In this document: one piece after another, positions 6,788 through 13,908 of the stretch | Layout of the letters: each line of letters opens with the position of its first letter | Position numbering within the stretch: the first letter of the stretch is position 1 | Program-made: the position numbers and the translations under genes | Notes under the pieces: generated by a model | Told to the model about the DNA's origin: nothing | Database searches by the model: none | What the model saw: the letters and a program-made list of their open reading frames with translations, nothing else | NCBI GenBank assembly: GCA_937907405.1 | Contig: CALCIC010001016.1 | Coordinates: 1-13,908, forward strand | Reading direction: 5' to 3' | DNA from: an uncultured Isosphaeraceae bacterium | GTDB lineage: Bacteria > Planctomycetota > Planctomycetia > Isosphaerales > Isosphaeraceae | Length of the DNA: 13,908 nucleotides

Positions 6788-9700
6788 TTATACCTCTGCT
6801 CCCAATGTCCACGCCCAGGCGTGGCGGTTTCTTCGGTTCGTGTGGACGATCAATTCGCCAACGTCCAGGACGCGGACGTGGACCACGCCAGTGCCAGGGT
6901 CGACCCGCCTCGCCTCGATCCGGCCCGGCGCGGCCGCCGGACCGAGGCCGACGGACTTGGCCGCCGCTTGTCTGGCCGCCGTCAGGCGCGCGACCCATTC
7001 CGGGGCGTCCGCCGTCGCGACCCGCGCGAGCAGCGTCCGCTCGTGAGGGGTGAGGCCGACGGATCGGTCGTCCTCCGTGATCGCGACGACGTCGACCCCC
7101 GGGCGCGCGTCGGGCCGTCGGGACGCCAGGGCGACGGCGACCCCCTCGGCGTGGGCGATCGAGACCGCCGGGGGATCGTCGAGATCGGGGCGGGCCAGAT
7201 CGTGGAACCGTGGTCGGCCGTCGAGGTCGGAGGTCACGGCGAGGTCGGCCGGAAAGCGCGGCGATCCCCCCTGCTCCAGCCAGATCCGCCGCACGGCTTC
7301 CTTGGCGGCGGCGCGCCCCCAGAGCAGATGCGTGCGTCGGAGTTCCGAGCCCGAAGCCCGGCTCTCTGCCTGCTCGCCGGGAGAGAGTTGCACGCGCTCC
7401 AGCACGTCGCGCCACACGGGCCTTCCCATGTCGATCGGCGGAGCGACCCAGACCGCGGACGCGTCGTGCGGCGCCACGTCCTTCAACGGCAGCGGCTCGC
7501 CGATCAGGAACGCGTCGGGCGCGCGAAGAACGTCTCGGTAGCACCCGGGCCAGTAGAACCGCCAGTCCCGCCAGTCGTCGATTCGGACCCAGACGCCGCC
7601 GTCGGGCCGGATCAGCTCGGCCTCGACCCGCACGCGTCGCTCTTCGATCTCCAGGATGCGGATGCGACACTCGACCGCCGCGCCCACTTCCGGCCGATCG
7701 CCGTGGATCGTCAGGCTTCCCATGCGCACGGGGAAGATTACGTCGCCTTCCGCGAAGACGTCGAGCCCCCAGCCCCCCAGAATCTGCGTGAAGCCGTCGA
7801 GCACGACCGCATCCGTATGCAATTGCAACGACGACCCCGGCCGGAGCAGTTCGTCGGGCGGACGGACGGTGAGCGTCCCGCTGATCCCTTCCATCCCCGT
7901 CGACCCAATCGCGGTGATCGGCTGCATTGCGGGACCGTGGAACAGCCATTGCTCGTCGTAGATGCTTGCGGCGGTGAACCGGCACGGCCTGGGGGCGCTC
8001 AGATGCAAGGGCCTGGGCGCTACCGGCGGACGCGGTCGTTCCGCAAACCGAGCCACCCCCTCGAACACCAGCAGGCCGCCGCCGAGGTCGGCGGAGGCCG
8101 ATCGGCCACGATGTCGAAGCGACACCCGAATCCGCGCCGGGTCGTCGGCGTCGCTCTCCCCATGCATCGCGAGTAAGGAGCCGGGTTCGTAGCCGACCCA
8201 TTTGTGCGCCTGGACGTCCTCCAACCCTTCGAGGACCAGTCCGGGAGGCGCGATCAGGCTTCCCACCTGGGCCACCATCTCGGCCATGACGAAGAAGGGC
8301 AGGACCGGCAGCCCCTTCCGATCCGGTTCCAGCTTGGAAATCCGCTGACCGCCCAGCGCGTGTTGCGCGGCGATCGGGTCGTCGGATGCATCGAGAGGAA
8401 ATTCCGTGTCGACCCATCGGCCCGGCTCCCCCGCCACGATCGCGCCCGCCCAGGGGCCCGGCGCGGGGAAGGCGTCGATCGCATCCGGCTCGATTCGCGG
8501 TTCGTCCTCGGTCCGGCGTTCGGCGTTCGTCGATTGGAGGTAGGCGGCCATCACCTCCCCCTGGATCTTCAAGAACGCGGTCATCGTGTTCAGGTAGCCG
8601 ACCATTGCATCATCGTCAAGGAGCGCGTTCATCTCCATCGGAGCGGGCGCGGCGGCGAGTTCCATTCGCGGCGACTCGACCACGCAAGCCGCGTCGGGAT
8701 TCGAACCGAATTCCACGAGCGGGATCCGGCCATGTCCGTTGCCGTTGCCATGTCCGTTGCCGTTTTCGTAGGTGGCGGCGGCGTATGGCTTCGAATCGAG
8801 AACCAGGCGGTTCACGGCGAGGTCGGCCGTCCCGGGGGCGAGTCGGCCGTTGCGTTCGGCGCTGCTATGCTCGACGGCGGGCGGTTTCGGCTCGGCGTCG
8901 AGGTCGATGAGCCGGGGGCGTCGGCGGGCGTAGAGGTAGGTCGGATCGAGCGACATGCCCTGCGCGAACAGGGAGGCGACCAGGTGGTTGAGCTGCTTCG
9001 TGCCTGATCGTCGAGCCAGGTTGGCGGCGACGGCGAAGACCGGCTTGCCTCGGAGCACGTCCTCGACGTAGCCGCAGAGGTTGCCGCGGGCGCCGACGTC
9101 GACGAATACGCGGAGGCCGTCGCGGTACATGGTCTCGACGGTCTCGCGGAAGGCCACCGTCCGGGTCCACTGGGCGGCCGCGAGGCGGCGGATCGCGCCG
9201 GGGTCGTCGGGCATGGCCTCGGCGTTCGAGCACGAGTAGATCCGAGCCTTCGGCCGATGGAAGTCGAGGCCCGCATAGAACGCTTCGAGGGGTTCAAGAA
9301 CGGCCGAGAAGGCCGGCGTGTGATAGGCGCGAGAGAACGGCAGGTCTTCGCACATCGCGCCCGCCGTCCGCAGCTCGGCGACGACCCGCTCGGTCGCGTC
9401 GGGAGGGCCGGCGAGGACCACTTGATGCGGGCAGTTGTCGATGGCCACGACCACGGTTCCGCCGTGCGCCCGGCAGACTTCCTCGGCCTTCGCCCGGTCG
9501 ACTCCGACCGCGGTCAGGCGGGCGTGCGGGATCTTCCCATCGGCTTCGAACCGGCGGAAGACGGCCGACAGCCGGCTCAGCGACGATTCCAGCGACCGCT
9601 CGGCGTCGAGCACGCCCGCCGCTCCCAGGGCGTGAAGCTCGCCGCTGCTGTGACCGACGACGGCGTGGGGCCGCAGCCCCAGGCGCGAAAGCACCTGGAA

Positions 9701-11200
9701 CATCCCCCACTGCGACGACAGCACGGCCGAGACCGCCGTGTCGGTCGCCCACAGCGCGTCGGGCGAGGTCGACGCGCCGAACAGGTGACGGCTCGGCGGC
9801 ACGGCCTCGCCCGATTCGCGGGCGATCCGATCCGCCGTGTCGAGCACCGCGCGCAGCTCGGGAAAGTGCGGGCAGAGGTCCGCGAGCATCCCGGGATACT
9901 GCGAACCTTCGCCGGGAAACAAAAAAGCCAGCGTCCGGTCGTTCTCTCGCCCCGGCGGATCGTGCCAGAAGTAAAGCCCGCGGGCGTCGCGGACCCGCTG
10001 GCACGAGGCGTTGCGGAGGCACGGCTCGATCGTCTCCAGATGCTTGACCAGCTCGTCGAACGAGCCCGCGACCAGACCGATGCGGACCTTGCCGGCCCTG
10101 GGGTCGCGGCCGGTGTTCAGCGAGTGCGCGAGGTCCTTCAGGTCGACGTGGTCGCGGCCCAACCGTCGCAGCCGCTCGCGCAGGCGAACCACGCGATCCG
10201 CCAGCGCGATGCGATCGTCGGCCGCCAGCAGGAAGGCTTCGCAATCCCAGTCGAGCAACGCCCCGGGCGTGATCCGATCGGCCGACCCGGCGTGTTCCTC
10301 GAGTACGACGTGGGCGCAAGAACCATCGCGGTCGGAGAGTTGGATTCCCGCGCGTCGGGGCGCGTCGCTGTCGCCGTGGATCCAGGGGCGCCATTCGGCG
10401 AGCGTCTCGAAGCCGTCGGTCGGCTGGAGCGTCGCCGGCCGGTCGTCGGGACGGGTCGGCGGCGCGATGCGATGATGCAGGGATAACGCCGCCTTGATCA
10501 CCCCGTCCATCCCCATGGAGGACGCCGCGCTCAGCACGCGACCGCCGCCGGCGGCCGGAAAGACAGCCCGGACCGCCCGCAGCTCGGCGGGCAGGCCGCG
10601 CGCCTCGATCAATCCCACGGTCTCGGGCTTCACTCGGGCGACGCGGCAGGCGCGGCGGATCGCCCGGGCGCACCGGCTCGCTGGGCCGCCGACCCTGTCC
10701 ACGACGCCGATTCCCTTGATGATCGCGTAAACGCGGTCGCCGGCGCGTTCCGCGTCGGCCAGTCGCTTGAGCACGATCACGCCGACGCCGCCGTCCGCCT
10801 TGACCTCGACGGCCGCGGCATGGTCGGCTCGCCGCGCGCCGAGCGCGCGGATCGCCAGGTCGATCGCGCCGATCGGCGCGACTCGGGCGTCTGCGAGGAC
10901 GTCGACTTCCTTCCAGTCCAATCGGTCGATCTCTCTCTGGATCGTCGCATGATCGCAGCCGCGCGCCGTGCTGACGAGCACCGCGAAGCGGTCCTCGGCC
11001 GGGCGATCGGCGCTCAGGCCGGCGTCGGCCAGGGCCGATGCGACGACGTCGCCGACGGCCGGGAGCGCGGGCTCGACGCGATCGCCGGTCGCTTCGCGGT
11101 TGGCCAGGACTTCGGCCCAGTACGCAAAGAGATCGGCGGCGTCCAAGAACCGGCAGCCCATGCCCACGATGGCGACGTCGTGCGTCCGTCTTCGGTTCAT
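6788..11200 (-). CDS. Multidomain Pfa/Hgl-like synthase: degenerate KS - AT - DH - PPTase-like
   Basis: A 1470-residue synthase subunit. Residues 7-300 are a shortened ketosynthase-like domain that keeps the IVGMGCRF entry and a DGGVGVIVLKRLADA block. Its active-site Cys is Arg106, the first His (VEAHG) is Arg201, and the segment with the second His is missing. An acyltransferase follows at about 424-718 with GHSSGE (Ser518) and RAYH (His627), both intact. A linker (730-925) contains an Asn/Gly/His repeat and the amphipathic helix TMTAFLKIQGEVMAAYL. A double-hotdog dehydratase (930-1225) has His947 and Asp1135. The C-terminus (1286-1470) resembles a phosphopantetheinyl transferase but has Val1372 and Arg1410-Gln1411 in place of key residues. 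There is no ACP. The start ATG overlaps the previous stop by 4 nt and has GGAGG 7 nt upstream. Its likely job is acyl loading and dehydration for the neighbouring ACP/KR protein; the KS-like part is probably structural, as in PfaB. Confidence 0.9.
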   Translation of the reverse strand: MNRRRTHDVAIVGMGCRFLDAADLFAYWAEVLANREATGDRVEPALPAVGDVVASALADAGLSADRPAEDRFAVLVSTARGCDHATIQREIDRLDWKEVDVLADARVAPIGAIDLAIRALGARRADHAAAVEVKADGGVGVIVLKRLADAERAGDRVYAIIKGIGVVDRVGGPASRCARAIRRACRVARVKPETVGLIEARGLPAELRAVRAVFPAAGGGRVLSAASSMGMDGVIKAALSLHHRIAPPTRPDDRPATLQPTDGFETLAEWRPWIHGDSDAPRRAGIQLSDRDGSCAHVVLEEHAGSADRITPGALLDWDCEAFLLAADDRIALADRVVRLRERLRRLGRDHVDLKDLAHSLNTGRDPRAGKVRIGLVAGSFDELVKHLETIEPCLRNASCQRVRDARGLYFWHDPPGRENDRTLAFLFPGEGSQYPGMLADLCPHFPELRAVLDTADRIARESGEAVPPSRHLFGASTSPDALWATDTAVSAVLSSQWGMFQVLSRLGLRPHAVVGHSSGELHALGAAGVLDAERSLESSLSRLSAVFRRFEADGKIPHARLTAVGVDRAKAEEVCRAHGGTVVVAIDNCPHQVVLAGPPDATERVVAELRTAGAMCEDLPFSRAYHTPAFSAVLEPLEAFYAGLDFHRPKARIYSCSNAEAMPDDPGAIRRLAAAQWTRTVAFRETVETMYRDGLRVFVDVGARGNLCGYVEDVLRGKPVFAVAANLARRSGTKQLNHLVASLFAQGMSLDPTYLYARRRPRLIDLDAEPKPPAVEHSSAERNGRLAPGTADLAVNRLVLDSKPYAAATYENGNGHGNGNGHGRIPLVEFGSNPDAACVVESPRMELAAAPAPMEMNALLDDDAMVGYLNTMTAFLKIQGEVMAAYLQSTNAERRTEDEPRIEPDAIDAFPAPGPWAGAIVAGEPGRWVDTEFPLDASDDPIAAQHALGGQRISKLEPDRKGLPVLPFFVMAEMVAQVGSLIAPPGLVLEGLEDVQAHKWVGYEPGSLLAMHGESDADDPARIRVSLRHRGRSASADLGGGLLVFEGVARFAERPRPPVAPRPLHLSAPRPCRFTAASIYDEQWLFHGPAMQPITAIGSTGMEGISGTLTVRPPDELLRPGSSLQLHTDAVVLDGFTQILGGWGLDVFAEGDVIFPVRMGSLTIHGDRPEVGAAVECRIRILEIEERRVRVEAELIRPDGGVWVRIDDWRDWRFYWPGCYRDVLRAPDAFLIGEPLPLKDVAPHDASAVWVAPPIDMGRPVWRDVLERVQLSPGEQAESRASGSELRRTHLLWGRAAAKEAVRRIWLEQGGSPRFPADLAVTSDLDGRPRFHDLARPDLDDPPAVSIAHAEGVAVALASRRPDARPGVDVVAITEDDRSVGLTPHERTLLARVATADAPEWVARLTAARQAAAKSVGLGPAAAPGRIEARRVDPGTGVVHVRVLDVGELIVHTNRRNRHAWAWTLGAEV
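8730..8765 (-). repeat. Two 18-nt tandem units encoding an Asn/Gly/His linker
   Basis: The unit CCATGTCCGTTGCCGTTG occurs twice in tandem (8730-8747 and 8748-8765), the second with one change. On the coding strand it gives an NGNGHG-type repeat at about residues 812-824 of the multidomain synthase, between AT and DH. It is a flexible linker and a likely site of length variation by slippage. Confidence 0.75.
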
Positions 11201-13908
11201 CGCAAGACCTCCGCGCGGGGGGCCGCCCGCTTCAGCGGCGCGTCGAGGCCGCCGAGCTGGTTTGCGAGCACCAATTCGACGTCCCCCTTGCGGCCGTGCG
11301 TCAACTCGTTCATGAGAGCGGCGACCCCGGACCTGGGCTCGATCATCCCCAGGCCGCGCTCGCCCAGCACCGACTCAAGTTCGGAGACCATGCCGACGCT
11401 CGACCACGGCCCCCAGTTCGTCGCGACGACGCGCCCGGGCCATCGGTGGTCGAGCCACACGGCCAGCTTGTTGAGGAAGTCGTTGGCCGCCGCATAGTCG
11501 GACTGACCCCGATTGCCGAACCGGCCGGCGATCGACGTGAAGAAGACCGCGAATCGGAGCGCCTCCGGATTGACGAGCCGCGCGAGGTTGAGCGCGCCGT
11601 GAACCTTGGGACCGAAGACGCGGTCGTAGGAGTCGATGGTCTTGTCGCGCGCCAGCTTGTCCTGGATCAGGCCGGCGCCGTGGATCAGCCCCACGGGATC
11701 GCCGAACCGCGTTCGCCAGTCGGAGGTCACGCGCTCAAGCCCTGCCTCGTCGCGAATGTCGATCGGAGCGTATTCGACGCGTCCTCCCAACGCTTGAAGC
11801 TCGGCGATGTTCGCTCGGGCTTCGCGCGCCTTACGGAGCGCCTGATAGGCTTGTTCGATCTTCGCGGGGCCGGAGTCCTGACCGTTCCGCCGCAGTTTCT
11901 CATACAGGGCCGTCTTGAGATGGGCCGGGTGCGCGATCGCGTCGAGCCGCGGGTCGTCGACGTCGCCGGTCAGGGGCGACGTGCCCATCAGGAGCAGCGT
12001 CGGCCGCCATCGCCTCGCCAGTTCGGCCGCCGCCAACGCGGTGATCCCCCGCGCGCCCCCGGTGATCCAGACCGGTTCGCCCGGGCTCAGGTGGAAGTCG
12101 CCCGGGTCTCGCGGCAACGGCGAGGCGACCGTCTTGAGGCGGATTCGGCGGTCGCCCAGGTAGCCGACTTCCGGCCATTTGTCATCGAACCAAAGCTCCG
12201 CGAAGAGTCGATCCGCCACCGTCGTCGGTGGAGCGGCCGGGTCGAAGTCGACGACGCGGGTCCGCACGCGGGGCCACTCGCGGGCCAGCGTTTTCAGAAG
12301 CGCGGCGACGGCGCCGTGGCCGGGGAAGAAGTCGGCCGACGCCCCGCGCTCGCTGGCGAACGCGCCCCCCATCGCGGTCGCCGCGATCAAGGCCGCGCCG
12401 CCGTGTCGCGAAGCGCGGTCGAGATCGCCGGCCGCGGCCTTGGCGAGCACGAACAGGCCGCGCGTCTCGGCGGCCATTCGATCCAACCAGACCGCGGCGT
12501 CGAGCTTGGAGTTCCGTTCCGACCGAACCGGCGGAAGGTGGACCATCCCCGCGATCGAGTCGTTCTGGCGGGCCCTTCGATACGCAGCCTCGACCGACGC
12601 CGGCGACGACCAGTCGATTCTGGCGTCTCCATCGCCCAGCAGGGCGACGCGGCGCCCCTTCATCCGGATCTGATCGGCCAGGGCCGGGGCGATCCCACGA
12701 TCGTCGGCGACGATCATCACCGTGGCGCCGGGCGCCAATCCGCTCTCGTCACCGGCCATCGGCGCATTGACCGCTTCGATCGCCAGCCTCTGGATTCCCT
12801 CGCTCGGCCTGGCCTCGGTCGACGCGTCGGACTCCTCGGCCGTCGGGGGCCCAGCCGTCGGCGCGGGCGGAGGCGCGACCGGCGGGGTCTTGACAGCCGT
12901 CGCATCGGTTCCGCCGAGCATCTTCTCGACGCGATCGACGATCGCCCCCAGCGTCGCGGCGCGGGTTAGCGCGTCCATGGTCTCCGGGTCGGAGGCGGAC
13001 GCCGAGGCCAGCCCTGGGAAGGCGTCGCGCAGCTTGCCGAGGATCTCGACGCGCTTGATCGAGTCGATTCCAAGATCGGCCTCGATGTCGAGCCCGAGCT
13101 GAAGCACTTCGAGCGGATAACCGGTGCGGTCGCGAACGATCTCAAGCAGCTTCGCGGCGACGTTCTCAGGGCCGGCCGACTCGGTCTCGGCCGTTGGGCT
13201 CGCTTCGACGACGACGGGGGCGGCCGGAATCGGAGTCGGAGTAGGCTTCGGAGTCGGAATCGGCTCGGGATTGGTAGGAACGTCTGGTGGACGGCTTTCA
13301 GCGACGGTCGGCGACGGCGGCATGAACGACGGCGCGGGAGGCGCGGCGACCGTCTTCGGGGCCGAGGTCGGCGCGGCTCCCTTGCTTCCGCTCAGGTAAG
13401 CCAGCATCGTCGCCTGCTGGACTTCGAGGAACGTCCGCATCGTCTCCTGGAACGCGGCCATCACGCGCTCGGAGGCGCTCGATGGAATCGAAGCCGGCGT
13501 CGTCAGCGTCGTCGGCGTCGGGGCCGGGCGCGGGGGCGGCGGCGCGGCGTGCTTGTGGTGCTTGCCGTTGATCGATGGCGCGGGCGATGGAGTCTGGTTC
13601 ATAATCGCTTCGACCCGAGGTAGAGAGACGACAGGCTTGGGCGCGGAGGTTTGGGGTTCGGGCTGGAGGTCGGCCTGGCCGAGTCGGCGAGGCTCGGGGG
13701 CGTTCAGCGGTCGGGCGCGGCTGCCGTTGACCATCCAGGTCGACGGGCTGAGCGGCGGTTCGCCGTCGCCCGTCGGCAGGGCGGCGAGGTCGAGCCGAGC
13801 GTCGGAGCGGCCTCGCGTGAGGCGTTCGAGCTTGAATGGAACTCCGGCGGCCGCGAGCTTCGCCAGGGCGTGCAACAGGCTGACGAAGCCGGGGCGGGCC
13901 GAGCCGCC
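11197..13908 (-). CDS. PfaA/HglE-like polyketide synthase, 3' part: (AT end) - linker - ACP - KR (partial)
   Basis: The frame is open to the right edge, so this is the C-terminal 903 residues of a longer protein; a TTG at 13875 lies inside AT-like sequence and is not a start. Residue numbers count from the edge. RPGFVSLLHALAKLAAAGVP (6-25) is the end of an acyltransferase domain, followed by the WMVNG element typical of Pfa/Hgl proteins. A Pro/Thr-rich linker (about 70-245) contains the amphipathic helix TMRTFLEVQQATMLAYL. One ACP (about 248-332) has LGIDSIKRVEIL with Ser283. A ketoreductase with its structural half (about 393-600) and catalytic half (611-840) shows TGGARG (616-621), Lys768, Ser792, Tyr805 and Asn809, all intact. 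A ketosynthase and the rest of the AT are expected beyond the edge. It would extend and reduce a fatty-acid-like chain. PfaA proteins usually carry several ACPs in a row; here there is one. Confidence 0.93.
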   Translation of the reverse strand, partial: GGSARPGFVSLLHALAKLAAAGVPFKLERLTRGRSDARLDLAALPTGDGEPPLSPSTWMVNGSRARPLNAPEPRRLGQADLQPEPQTSAPKPVVSLPRVEAIMNQTPSPAPSINGKHHKHAAPPPPRPAPTPTTLTTPASIPSSASERVMAAFQETMRTFLEVQQATMLAYLSGSKGAAPTSAPKTVAAPPAPSFMPPSPTVAESRPPDVPTNPEPIPTPKPTPTPIPAAPVVVEASPTAETESAGPENVAAKLLEIVRDRTGYPLEVLQLGLDIEADLGIDSIKRVEILGKLRDAFPGLASASASDPETMDALTRAATLGAIVDRVEKMLGGTDATAVKTPPVAPPPAPTAGPPTAEESDASTEARPSEGIQRLAIEAVNAPMAGDESGLAPGATVMIVADDRGIAPALADQIRMKGRRVALLGDGDARIDWSSPASVEAAYRRARQNDSIAGMVHLPPVRSERNSKLDAAVWLDRMAAETRGLFVLAKAAAGDLDRASRHGGAALIAATAMGGAFASERGASADFFPGHGAVAALLKTLAREWPRVRTRVVDFDPAAPPTTVADRLFAELWFDDKWPEVGYLGDRRIRLKTVASPLPRDPGDFHLSPGEPVWITGGARGITALAAAELARRWRPTLLLMGTSPLTGDVDDPRLDAIAHPAHLKTALYEKLRRNGQDSGPAKIEQAYQALRKAREARANIAELQALGGRVEYAPIDIRDEAGLERVTSDWRTRFGDPVGLIHGAGLIQDKLARDKTIDSYDRVFGPKVHGALNLARLVNPEALRFAVFFTSIAGRFGNRGQSDYAAANDFLNKLAVWLDHRWPGRVVATNWGPWSSVGMVSELESVLGERGLGMIEPRSGVAALMNELTHGRKGDVELVLANQLGGLDAPLKRAAPRAEVLR
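11208..11212 (-). promoter_or_regulatory. Shine-Dalgarno inside the upstream gene, coupling the two synthase genes
   Basis: The minus strand reads GGAGG here, 7 nt before the ATG at 11200 and within the last codons of the upstream synthase. With the ATGA stop/start overlap, it points to coupled translation and matched amounts of the two large proteins. Confidence 0.75.
13225..13268 (-). repeat. Short imperfect hexamer repeats encoding a Pro/Thr linker
   Basis: The plus strand shows repeated GGAATC, GGAGTC and GGAGTA units. On the coding strand they give PEPIPTPKPTPTPIP, an extended Pro/Thr linker just before the ACP of the first synthase. It is a low-complexity spacer and likely varies in length between relatives. 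Confidence 0.7.

Noticed and set aside
8730..8765. Tandem repeat considered as a CRISPR or regulatory repeat
   Set aside because: Only two adjacent copies with no spacers, in frame in a coding linker, giving an Asn/Gly/His repeat.
11038..12969. A 643-codon open frame on the plus strand, and similar long plus-strand frames at 5689-7053, 6821-8176 and 9257-10486
   Set aside because: They lie opposite clearly recognisable synthase and tailoring genes, are rich in Arg, Gly, Asp and His, and show no family motif. They are shadows caused by high GC at third codon positions.
13873..13875. TTG as the start codon of the first synthase fragment
   Set aside because: The reading frame continues to the edge, and both sides of the TTG encode one continuous AT C-terminal motif (RPGFVSLLHALAKLAAAGVP).

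Overview
The window is GC-rich and almost fully coding, with long antisense open frames as expected at this base composition. Gene content suggests a planctomycete, probably of the Isosphaeraceae type: a Pfa/Hgl-like secondary-lipid synthase, an E. coli-type GMP reductase and a possible GH9-like enzyme. This placement is inference from gene style; no rRNA or other marker is present.

Layout. On the plus strand, positions 1-123 hold the last 40 codons of a protein that looks like the C-terminal end of a GH9-type glycoside hydrolase. It is followed by a complete GMP reductase gene, guaC (167-1198). From 1207 to the right edge everything is on the minus strand and reads as one tight operon, transcribed right to left. 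In order of transcription it contains: (i) the 3' part of a PfaA/HglE-like polyketide synthase (end of AT, long linker, one ACP, KR), cut by the window edge; (ii) a 1470-residue multidomain protein (degenerate KS-like, AT, double-hotdog DH, phosphopantetheinyl-transferase-like); (iii) a stand-alone ACP; (iv) an alpha/beta hydrolase; (v) a short-chain dehydrogenase; (vi, vii) two tandem paralogous methyltransferases, each with an N-terminal four-cysteine zinc ribbon; (viii) a MacB/FtsX-type ABC permease; (ix) its ATPase. Junctions are 4-nt ATGA overlaps, an 8-nt overlap, or gaps of about 7-54 nt. The operon ends 8 nt from the convergent guaC stop.

How the genes may work together (inference). 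The two large proteins share labour of the kind seen in polyunsaturated fatty acid (Pfa) and heterocyst-glycolipid (Hgl) synthases: acyl loading, carrier, ketoreduction and dehydration of a long-chain lipid. The hydrolase could release or edit the chain, and the dehydrogenase and methyltransferases could tailor it. The ABC pair could move the product across a membrane, much as cyanobacterial DevBCA exports heterocyst glycolipids. No KS-CLF protein, PfaD-like enoyl reductase or periplasmic adaptor is visible; if they exist they lie beyond the right edge or elsewhere in the genome.

Most notable points: the second synthase protein has lost all three KS catalytic residues and most of the metal-binding signature of its C-terminal PPTase domain, while its AT and DH residues are intact. 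The arrangement looks like a lipid factory with its own modification and export genes.
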